DNA from: Oscillospiraceae bacterium
GTDB taxonomy: Bacteria > Bacillota > Clostridia > Oscillospirales > CAG-382
Length of the DNA: 64,000 nucleotides
Direction of reading: 5' to 3'
Assembly (NCBI GenBank): GCA_015064895.1
Contig: SVRI01000001.1
Location: forward strand, 300,043 to 364,042
Positions within the stretch are counted from its first letter, which is position 1. Each line of letters starts with the position of its first letter. Positions 44,824 to 53,700 of the stretch are shown piece after piece. Both the position numbers and the translations under genes were made by a program. A model generated the notes under the pieces. It saw only the letters and a list, made by a program, of their open reading frames with translations, made no database searches and was not told where the DNA came from.

Positions 44824-44852
44824 TTGCATAATACACATATATGTGTTAAAAT
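44824..44852 (+). promoter_or_regulatory. Promoter TTGCAT-17 nt-TAAAAT with a perfect palindrome filling the spacer
   Basis: Palindrome ACACATATATGTGT at 44833-44846. Confidence 0.55.
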
Positions 44853-44905
44853 AATCGGTGGTTCAAAAATGGCGGACCAAATTTTATAGGATAGAGGGAA
44901 TTAAA

Positions 44906-46108
44906 GTGGCAAACAATGAAAGAAGAGTAGGCACAGTTTCAAGAGGTATTCGCTGCGGTATCATCCGTGAAGGCGACGACCTTGCAAAAATCGTTTCTGA
45001 TGCTGTTGTAGAAGCAGCAGAAATCGAAGGCTTTGAGCTTCGCGACAGAGACGTAATTTCCATCACAGAATCCATCGTTGCAAGAGCACAGGGCAACTAT
45101 GCGACAGTAGATGCTATCGCAAAGGATGTAAAGGCTAAGCTCGGCGGCGACACAATCGGTATTATTTTCCCGATTCTATCCAGAAACCGATTTGCCATTT
45201 GTCTTCGCGGTATGGCTAAAGCAGTAAAGAAGGTTGTTCTTATGCTCAGCTATCCTTCCGACGAAGTAGGAAACCAGCTTATTACTATGGATATGGTTGA
45301 TGAAGCAGGTCTCAATCCTTATACAGACGTTCTCACACTTGAAAAGTACAGAGAACTTTTCGGCTATGTAAAGCACGAATTCACAGGCGTTGACTATGTT
45401 GAATACTATTCCGACCTTATCAAAGAATGCGGTGCAGAGGTTGAAATTATTTTTGCAAACAACTGCAAGGCAATTCTTGACTACACAGATAAGGTTATCA
45501 ACTGTGACATTCATACAAGAGCACGTACAAAGAGAATTTTAAAGGCGGCAGGTGCAAAGGTTGTTTGCGGTCTTGACGATATTATGACATCCTCTGTTGA
45601 CGGCAGCGGCTATAACGAAAAGTACGGTCTTCTCGGTTCCAATAAATCAACAGAAGATAAAATCAAGCTTTTCCCCAAGGAATGTCGTGATCTTGTTCTT
45701 GACATTCAGAAGAGAGTGCTTGACAGAACAGGCAAGCACGTTGAAGTTATGGTATACGGCGACGGTGCCTTCAAGGATCCTCAGGGTAAAATCTGGGAGC
45801 TTGCAGACCCTGTTGTATCACCCGCATTCACAGACGGACTTGTAGGTACTCCTAATGAACTCAAGCTCAAGTACCTTGCAGATAACGACTTTAAGGATTT
45901 GTCGGGTGAAGAATTAAAGAAAGCAATTTCCGACAGTATCAAGGCAAAGGATGGCTCAAGTCTTGTAGGTAATATGGCTTCTCAGGGAACAACTCCCAGA
46001 CAGCTTACAGACCTTATCGGCTCACTCTGCGACTTAACAAGCGGCTCCGGCGACAAGGGTACACCTATCGTTCTTGTACAGGGTTATTTTGACAATTATA
46101 CAAACTGA
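44906..46108 (+). CDS. Coenzyme F420-0:L-glutamate ligase (CofE)-like protein
   Basis: RRVGTVSRGIRCGIIREGDDLAKIVSDAVVEAAEIEGFELRDRDVISITESIVARAQGNY...KHVEVMVYGDGAFKDP. GTG start at 44906, SD gaggg. Confidence 0.8.
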   Translation: MANNERRVGTVSRGIRCGIIREGDDLAKIVSDAVVEAAEIEGFELRDRDVISITESIVARAQGNYATVDAIAKDVKAKLGGDTIGIIFPILSRNRFAICLRGMAKAVKKVVLMLSYPSDEVGNQLITMDMVDEAGLNPYTDVLTLEKYRELFGYVKHEFTGVDYVEYYSDLIKECGAEVEIIFANNCKAILDYTDKVINCDIHTRARTKRILKAAGAKVVCGLDDIMTSSVDGSGYNEKYGLLGSNKSTEDKIKLFPKECRDLVLDIQKRVLDRTGKHVEVMVYGDGAFKDPQGKIWELADPVVSPAFTDGLVGTPNELKLKYLADNDFKDLSGEELKKAISDSIKAKDGSSLVGNMASQGTTPRQLTDLIGSLCDLTSGSGDKGTPIVLVQGYFDNYTN

Positions 46109-46128
46109 TTTTGACGGAGGAAAAGACT

Positions 46129-47130
46129 ATGCAAGGCAATGTAAGACCTGAAAATATGGCAAGAATTACAACAAAAGAACTGGCAGACAAATTTATCGCC
46201 GAGCAGATTGCCGACGTCAGAGCACAGGTGGGTGACAAGAAGGTTCTCCTTGCACTCTCGGGCGGTGTAGACTCTTCAGTTGTTGCAGCACTTCTTATAA
46301 AGGCTATCGGTAAGCAGCTTGTATGCGTACACGTAAACCACGGCCTTATGAGAAAGGACGAAAGCGAAAACGTAATCAAGGTATTCAAAGATGAACTTGA
46401 TGCTAATCTTATATATGTAGATGCAACAGACCGCTTCCTCGATCTTCTTGCGGGCGTATCCGACCCCGAAAGAAAGAGAAAGATTATCGGTGCTGAATTT
46501 ATCAATGTATTTGCAGATGAAGCAAGAAAGCTCGAAGATGTAGACTTCCTTGCACAGGGTACAATTTACCCCGACATTTTAGAGAGTGTAAAGGCAGCCG
46601 AAGGCAAGAAGGCTGTAAAGAGCCATCACAATGTAGGCGGACTTCCCGAAGATTTGAAGTTTGAGCTTGTAGAACCCATTAAGCTTCTCTTCAAGGACGA
46701 AGTAAGAGTTGTAGGCGAAGCTCTCGGTCTTCCTCATGCGATGGTTTACCGTCAGCCCTTCCCGGGTCCCGGTCTCGGCGTAAGATGCCTCGGTGCAATA
46801 ACACGCGACAGACTCGCAGCTCTCAGAGAAGCAGACGCAATTCTCAGAGAAGAATTCGATAAGTGCGGTCTTGCCGAAAAGGTATGGCAGTACTTCGTTG
46901 TAGTGCCCGACATCAAGAGTGTAGGCGTTAAGGACGAAAGCAGATACGAAGGCTGGCCTGCAATCATCAGAGCCGTAAACACTAAAGACGCAATGAGCGC
47001 AACTATAGAGGAAATTCCTTACAGCGTTCTTCATAAAATCACCGATAGAATTACCAAAGAGGTTGAGGGCGTAAACAGAGTTCTTATGGACTTGACTCCT
47101 AAGCCCGTTGGTACTATTGAGTGGGAATAA
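46129..47130 (+). CDS. guaA: GMP synthase ATP-pyrophosphatase subunit (no amidotransferase domain)
   Basis: VLLALSGGVDSSVVAALLIKAIGKQLVCVHVNHGLMRKDE...QGTIYPDILES...SHHNVGGLPEDLKFELVEPIKLLFKDEVR...PFPGPGLGVRCLG...KPVGTIEWE; SD ggagg before ATG 46129. Confidence 0.95.
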   Translation: MQGNVRPENMARITTKELADKFIAEQIADVRAQVGDKKVLLALSGGVDSSVVAALLIKAIGKQLVCVHVNHGLMRKDESENVIKVFKDELDANLIYVDATDRFLDLLAGVSDPERKRKIIGAEFINVFADEARKLEDVDFLAQGTIYPDILESVKAAEGKKAVKSHHNVGGLPEDLKFELVEPIKLLFKDEVRVVGEALGLPHAMVYRQPFPGPGLGVRCLGAITRDRLAALREADAILREEFDKCGLAEKVWQYFVVVPDIKSVGVKDESRYEGWPAIIRAVNTKDAMSATIEEIPYSVLHKITDRITKEVEGVNRVLMDLTPKPVGTIEWE

Positions 47131-47234
47131 GCAACCTGTATAAAAAATCGATAAATTCCAATTTATCGCATTGATAACAAACGAAATCACGCCGCAAGGC
47201 TTGGTTATATATTTAATTTAAGGAGATTTGCTGT

Positions 47235-47270
47235 TTGAAGAAAAACAACACCTTGGATATTGTAGCATAG
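47235..47270 (+). other. Candidate leader peptide MKKNNTLDIVA* (TTG start)
   Basis: SD AAGGAG at about 47220, TTG 47235, stop TAG 47268-47270, immediately before complementary segments and the GNAT gene. Confidence 0.35.
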
Positions 47271-47343
47271 CCGGAGGCTGTGTAAAAATATCCGCACAAG
47301 CCTCCCAACATTGCAGTCAACAATTATCAGGAGGAGAAAAATA

Positions 47344-47970
47344 ATGAGCAAAAATGACTGTATTATTCGTTTAGAAAGAAAAGAAGACTACCCTGTGGTA
47401 GAAAATTTGATTCGTGAATCATTCTGGAATGTGTACCGCCCCGGATGCATGGAGCACTATCTCATAACACGGTTAAGGGAACATCCTGACTTTGTCAAGG
47501 AACTTGATTTTGTTATGGAAAAGGACGGCAAAATCATCGGTCAAAATGTGTTTGTAAAGGCAAATATAATAGCCGATAACGGTAGCGACATTCCAATTCT
47601 GACAATGGGACCGATTTGTATAACCCCTGAACTCAAAAGACAAGGTTATGGTAAAATTCTGCTTGATTATTCAACCCGGAAAGCAACTGAGCTTGGCTTT
47701 GGTGCAGTATGCTTTGAGGGCAATATCGACTTTTACGGCAAAAGCGGTTTTACCTATGCAAGTGAATTTGGACTCCGTTATCACGGACTGCCTGAAGATG
47801 CAGATGCATCATTCTTCCTATGTAAAGAGTTAATTCCCGGATATTTAAGCGGTATCACGGGAGAATACGGACCGCCAGAGGTATATCTTTTCCTAGAGGA
47901 AGAAGCAGAAGAATTTGACAAAAAATTCCCTTATAAAGAAAAATTAAAACTTCCGGGACAACTTTTTTAA
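47344..47970 (+). CDS. GNAT family N-acetyltransferase (YhbS-like)
   Basis: RLERKEDYPVVENLIRESFWNVYRPGCMEHYLITRLREHPDFVKELDFVMEKDGKIIGQNVF...ITPELKRQGYGKILLDYSTRKATELGFGAVCFEGNIDFYGKSGF; SD aggagg. Confidence 0.92.
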   Translation: MSKNDCIIRLERKEDYPVVENLIRESFWNVYRPGCMEHYLITRLREHPDFVKELDFVMEKDGKIIGQNVFVKANIIADNGSDIPILTMGPICITPELKRQGYGKILLDYSTRKATELGFGAVCFEGNIDFYGKSGFTYASEFGLRYHGLPEDADASFFLCKELIPGYLSGITGEYGPPEVYLFLEEEAEEFDKKFPYKEKLKLPGQLF

Positions 47971-48276
47971 TAACGAATGGCGGCACTTCATTTGAGGTGC
48001 CGTTTGTTTTTATATATAATTGACAGAAATTTTCTAAAAAAGCAACACGCAAAAAGGAGAAATTATGATAAAACATTGACATTGTTCTATTCTTGACTTT
48101 TTCCTCTATCTCTTCTCTTTCTTTTCAGAAGAAAAGGAGAAGAAAAGGAGTAGGAGAAAAATGGGAGAAAAAAGAAAGGTTAAGGGAATAGGAGAGAGAA
48201 AAAATATTTGCCCTTTTGGGAAAGTTTTTATTGTCCTATGACACCATTTATTAAAGAAAATATAGTAAACAGTTCA

Positions 48277-48308
48277 GACCCTGTTCGTTTCGAACAAGGT
48301 CTTTTTTT
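48277..48308 (+). terminator. Terminator-like hairpin
   Basis: GACCCTGTTCGTTTCGAACAAGGTCTTTTTTT. Confidence 0.75.
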
Positions 48309-48492
48309 ATACAATAAGAACGGTAACTTTGATACAAAGTTACCGTTCATTTTTTATACCGAAAACGCCTATATACAAGGGTTTCCCAAAATAAGAAAAG
48401 TTGCTTTGTTCTTCAATGTTTGAAATTTTGTAATGAAATTATCTCTTTTTTACTTTCCAAATATTGACTCAGAAACTTTTCTCTAAAAAACA

Positions 48493-48538
48493 AATGCACC
48501 GCTTTTGATTTGAAATTTCGTTGAAGCGGTGCATTTTT
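48493..48538. repeat. GCACCGCTTTTGA hairpin, copy 1 of a repeated terminator-like element
   Basis: AAATGCACCGCTTTTGATTTGAAATTTCGTTGAAGCGGTGCATTTTT; similar sequence at about 60230. Confidence 0.7.
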
Positions 48539-48566
48539 GTTTATTACATTGTACTTTTCCTGGTTT

Positions 48567-48911
48567 TTATTCTTTTTCCAATGTGAATACATCCTTGACA
48601 GGAGGTATATACGAGTGTGTTCTTCCTTGGATAAAGTCAATCTTTTTCGGAGACTTTACATTGTTGTAAAGCGCCGTAATACCCGAAGGCGGACAGGTGT
48701 AGTCACCGAGACCTGCTTCTATGTAAACGGGACACTTGAGATGCTTTGCGGCGATCGCAGTATCAAAATAACGAAGTCCGTTGTCAGGCTCGGGTCTCCA
48801 GCCTCTGATTCTCTTTTCTTTTTCTATGGCAAATAAATCGCAGAACCAAGGAACAATCAACTCGCACTTTGAATTTGCAGCATAGTCCGTGTGCACTGCA
48901 ATAAATGTCAC
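48567..48911 (-). pseudogene. C-terminal remnant of an acetylxylan esterase-type alpha/beta hydrolase
   Basis: HTDYAANSKCELIVPWFCDLFAIEKEKRIRGWRPEPDNGLRYFDTAIAAKHLKCPVYIEAGLGDYTCPPSGITALYNNVKSPKKIDFIQGRTHSYIPP; nucleophile-containing N-terminal half missing. Confidence 0.75.
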
Positions 48912-49173
48912 TCTTGACGAAAAAGATGCGGGTTTGATTGTTTTATCTCCTTACTGCATTACTGTAAAAAACATTGAAAAAGGAAAACATACATTAAAGC
49001 TTACACTGTATGGCAGCAGATATAACACCTTTGGTCCTTTACACGATGCTACTAAAACCGGTTATGCCGGGCCCTACTCATGGAGAAAATCGGGCGATGA
49101 TTTCAGCTATGATTATGTAAATCTTCACCCATACGGAATTATGTCAGCACCTGAATTTTTTTCACAAGAGTAG
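48889..49173 (+). pseudogene. C-terminal remnant of a glycoside hydrolase-type protein (beta-sandwich tail)
   Basis: IEKGKHTLKLTLYGSRYNTFGPLHDATKTGYAGPYSWRKSGDDFSYDYVNLHPYGIMSAPEFF*; no N-terminal part; abuts the oppositely oriented esterase fragment. Confidence 0.6.
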
Positions 49174-49234
49174 ATTAATGAGAACATACATCTGTTAATA
49201 CTTTTGAAAAAGCTGGTGTTTTTCTATAAAAGTG

Positions 49235-49258
49235 AGGGGGTCAAATTTTTGACCCCCT
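49235..49258. terminator. Perfect palindromic hairpin
   Basis: AGGGGGTCAAATTTTTGACCCCCT. Confidence 0.65.
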
Positions 49259-49481
49259 CTGGAAATTATTCTTTTATGGGGTCAATGTATTATTTTCTTC
49301 CATCACTTACAAATAAGAACGTACACCCGTTTTATTGTGACTGAAAAAGGTTTTATTGCGTTTTACTGTGTTTTATTGTGACCCAAGACGTGACTCTCAT
49401 TTACAACTACATAAATACCATAATAGAAAATGAAAATGAAATTGGTCTTCCCGGTAACGACTTGTATGAATAATTAAAATA

Positions 49482-49513
49482 GCCTCCCTTGCTCGTATAG
49501 AGCAGGGGAGGTT
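49482..49513. terminator. Hairpin of the repeated GCCTCCCTTGC...GCAGGGGAGG type
   Basis: GCCTCCCTTGCTCGTATAGAGCAGGGGAGGTTTTG; similar at 60093. Confidence 0.7.
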
Positions 49514-49521
49514 TTGCTATA

Positions 49522-50535
49522 TTACTGCAATTTTTTTGCATTGTTGTTTCTGAACTTACCCACATGAGGATTAAACTTTCTGTATTGAGCGGGGGTAATG
49601 TGTCTGTGTTTTTTGAAGGCCTTTGAAAAGCTGTCGCGGTTTTTAAAGCCAAGCTCTTGTGCAATTCTGCTTATCGGCATACGTGTGTTGAGAAGCATAA
49701 TCTTTGCACGGCGTACACGTTCGGTTGCAACGAGATATGTAAAAGAAGCACCTGTTGTTTCTTTGAGCAGGCGGTGGATGTGGGTTCTTGAAAATCCGAA
49801 ACGCTCTGATAACTCTTCAAGTGTAACTGTACTGCAGTTGCTGTTGATGTATCTTACAATTCTTTGCGCAACATCGCTTTTATCCGATTCCTCAGAAGTA
49901 TAAAGGTGCTCACGCCGTTCTTGCTTTGCAAGCATTATAAGACAGGAAGAAAACAGATTTTCAAAATATAAATTGTCAAAAAGTCCCGTGCTTCTGTATA
50001 CGGTTCTGTGAATATCAAGCATTTTTGACAGTGTTTTTTCATATTTTTCATTGTCTAAGCATGAAAACACAGTGAAAATACTGTCACTGCAAAGATTTGA
50101 AATGTAGTTGTTCGGGTCATTTGTTGACAACACTTTGGATAGGTTACAAAACCAATCATCCTTAATGAAAAATGAGGCATACTTTGTGTCGGGAAGAACG
50201 TGAAAACAATGAGTTACAGACGGCGACATAATTATTGTGTCACCTTTTTCTATAATATAACTGCAGTCAGACATAACCTCAATTACTGCACCTTCAAGTA
50301 CATGTGTAAATTCATAAAAATTGTGATTATGGTAGTCTGTATCGGAAATGCCCATATAATTGTGCTGAATATTTCTCAAATTGTCATGAGCCCAGCTTTC
50401 AAAAAGAACAGTTCTTGATGCTTTATTATTGTATTCCGTGTTTATGACATCGGTAATTCTTTGTATTTCATCGTAAACTTCATTACCGTATTTATTGGTA
50501 ACGGTCTGTTTGTTTTTTTCGCTGACAGCTATCAT
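49522..50535 (-). CDS. AraC family transcriptional regulator (cupin N-terminus)
   Basis: TLEELSERFGFSRTHIHRLLKETTGASFTYLVATERVRRAKIMLLNTRMPISRIAQELGFKNRDSFSKAFKKHRHITPAQYRKFNPH. Confidence 0.93.
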   Translation of the reverse strand: MIAVSEKNKQTVTNKYGNEVYDEIQRITDVINTEYNNKASRTVLFESWAHDNLRNIQHNYMGISDTDYHNHNFYEFTHVLEGAVIEVMSDCSYIIEKGDTIIMSPSVTHCFHVLPDTKYASFFIKDDWFCNLSKVLSTNDPNNYISNLCSDSIFTVFSCLDNEKYEKTLSKMLDIHRTVYRSTGLFDNLYFENLFSSCLIMLAKQERREHLYTSEESDKSDVAQRIVRYINSNCSTVTLEELSERFGFSRTHIHRLLKETTGASFTYLVATERVRRAKIMLLNTRMPISRIAQELGFKNRDSFSKAFKKHRHITPAQYRKFNPHVGKFRNNNAKKLQ

Positions 50536-50788
50536 TTTCTCACTTCCTTACCCGATTTAATAATAAAACAATATCATTTCCATGTTGTTTCGATTATGTA
50601 ACATTTCGACTTATATTTGTCTATTTATGCAAAAATAAGTCATTGTGCATGCATTTTCAGAGTGATATACTACATCTGTAATGACATGGTAATATTGCAT
50701 AAGTTTTTATTTTTGGCTCGTATAAGCTTTGTGCAATAGACTGCCGTAATCCCAATTCTTGACACATTTTGAAAGGAGTAAGATTTTT

Positions 50789-53700
50789 ATGAGAAAAATC
50801 TTAAGCGTTGTTCTTGCTTTGACGATGGTTTTGTCGACCGTCAGCTTTGCAGTTCCACAGGCTGTAACGTTTTCCGATGCAGTTGAAGAATTTGTCAAAG
50901 AGGCATATGCAGACGAATCATCTGTTTTGGCAGACGACACATGGACAGATGTCGAAAAGGGCATCAAGCTCTTTGTTATCGACTTTGAAACAAAGAACGA
51001 CGGCACAGCCCTTGTTTCAAGCGATTACTCGGCAATCACAAACAGCAGAGTTGATGCTACTGCAACTACAAAAACAGGCGGTGTTGCCGTTTCTGCCGTC
51101 GGCAGAACAAACCCGGATTATACGGTTAATGCCCGTGTTAATGTGAAGGGCGGTGCAAGTGCATCACTCTCGGGTACAGATAATAAGTATCTCACTCTTT
51201 CTACTGCAGGCGATTCCCTTATTTTCAGCCAGCTTTACGTGGGTGACGGTACATATATATTTGAATTTGAAACAAATACTGTTTCTTTCAATCCCATCAG
51301 AGGAAGCTATAATGCAGGTGTTACTCCTACGGCACAAGCAGTCGACTCCACATGGTATGTGACTTCTCATACTGCCGCAGGTATGACAGAAGCGTTGTCC
51401 ACAAGCTGTTCTTCATACGGCACGGATAATATCCGTTTCCACTTCAGCACAAAGCCTACAATGTATGATAACATCGTTGTATACTATCAGCCCACAGGCT
51501 GGACACCTCCCACAGAGGGCGGCGATGATGACACAGAAGAAACCGAAGAATGGACACACGCAGAATACGGTGACCTTGTCTTCAACGTTGACTTTGAAAA
51601 GGATAATAGCGGAAACAGTGTTGCATCAAGCGTTGTAAGCGGACTTGCTTCGGAAACAAGTAATGTTTCGCTCCTTGATGTGGGACGTGTTAACCCCAAG
51701 TTTTCGGCAAATGCCGCAAACTGGTCCTTCTTTACAAGAACCGTTTCATCGGGTACTGCGAAACTAGGCTCTGATGAAGCACACGGCTCATACCTTACTG
51801 CAACAGGTGCAAGAAGCGATGTAAGCTTCTATTTTGAAGCCGTAACTAATAGTGGCAGAGATAATGTTTCTACTCCCTTTATTGCAGATGGTACAGGCGT
51901 TTATACCGTTGTATATGACTATAAGGTTGACACAACATCCTTAAGCCTTGATACACGTTTCAACAACTATTATCCAAATCCCGCACCCGCAGGTGTTACA
52001 AACGAGTGGGGAACAGCCGTGATTAACAGTACACAGGTTGACGGTGACCCCGGTATTCTCGGCTCTTTAAGACTCAGACTTGTTGCTGCAGCTACAGGTG
52101 ATACCTTCAGCATCGACAATGTAAGACTTTACTATAAGTCGGATAAGGCAGACGAAGGCGGCGAGGATGATACAGAAGAAGATACCGAAAGCTGGACAGA
52201 TTCAGAATACGGCACAAAGCTTTATGAGGTAAACTTTGATACAAAACTTGACGGCTCATCTGTTTCTTTATCCGACCTTTCGGGTATCGACAGCGGAAGA
52301 CTCGACCAGGATTTGTCGGCAGGTATCCCCGTTTCCAATATCGGTAAGGTAAATCCCGATGTAGATACAGCTTACTCTGCAGACTACAGAATCAGCGTAA
52401 AAGACCTTACTTATTCACTCGGAACGGCTGACGGCAAGACATTCCTTGATATCAAGTCCACAACCGAAAAGCCCAGTATCATGCTTGGCGGCTTCAATGA
52501 CAGAGAAGGCGACTATACAATTGTCATTGACTATAGATACTTGAAGAATACAAGCTCATATATCCACGACAGACTCTATATGCACACCCACTCAAAGGAT
52601 CTTAATACGTCGCTTCTCAGTAACGAAAACTGGGTAACTGCACCCTATACCTTCTCAACCCTTGACGGTGATGTTTATAAGACAAATTACATGAGAATGG
52701 TATTCTACTCTGTAGGTCACGTCTTCACGGGTGTTGAAGAATTCCAGATTGATAAGATTTCCGTTTACTATAAGGCAAAGGAAACCGTAAAGATAACAGT
52801 CAGTGCCAACGGCAACACAGCAATGAATGATGTTGTGATGAGTGATATATCCGCGGGCGGTGTTCGTGTTGCTGATTTGCTTGCAAGAATTACAAATAAT
52901 TCCGGCAAACAGCTTCTCGGTATATCTGCGACTGCTGACGGCACTACTCTTTCTGCAGGCGAAACAATTACACCCGCAGACGGCACAACCCTTTACATGA
53001 TCTGGGGTAATGATATAAAAGAAAAGGAAATAACATGGACAGATGCCGAAAAGGGTTATCTTCTCTATGACCTTGACTTTGAAACAGAAAAGCATTATGT
53101 AAAGAACTACGATAAGCTTGGTCTTTTCGGTGCTGTCAATACAAATATTGCAAATAACTCCGACTGGCACATTGCCATGAACTATTATGTAGACCTTCTT
53201 CCCGGTACAGGTACTGCTACCTATGAACCAAAGGAAGGTGAAATCAGATATGAATATGTTGACGGCAAGTATAATAAGTACCTTGCAGTAAAGCCAGACG
53301 GAACAAGCCTCTGGCCTCAGATAGGTATTATGGCATATTCCACATCCGGCACAAACTATACCGTATTCGGCGGTGCAAACGGTATCTATACAATTGAGGG
53401 TGACGTCAGAGCAATTCTTTCCGACGGCTCAGGATACATTTATACCGCAGTTTCTGTCGATATGGCAACATATGACGAGACTTCAGCAAAGTATACATCA
53501 CAGACTCAGGTTGGCTCTGTCGCAAGCACCTATACAAAGGGTGAATGGGCGACACTGTCGGGTGTTCTCAATAATACCGACTATGACGGTCTTTCAAGAA
53601 TAAAACCCTTCAGCCAGTATTCGGCACCTTCCACGGCGGGTACAGATGAAATCCACTTCGATAACTTAAAGCTCTACTGGAAACCTTATACCGTAAATGT

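Noticed and set aside
44906-46108. Evidence for F420 biosynthesis
   Set aside because: A single CofE-like gene without other F420 genes in view does not support F420 production.
48208-48640. Short ORFs (48208..48423, 48413..48640) as genes
   Set aside because: They cross obvious hairpins/terminators in a degraded intergenic stretch and lack recognisable features.
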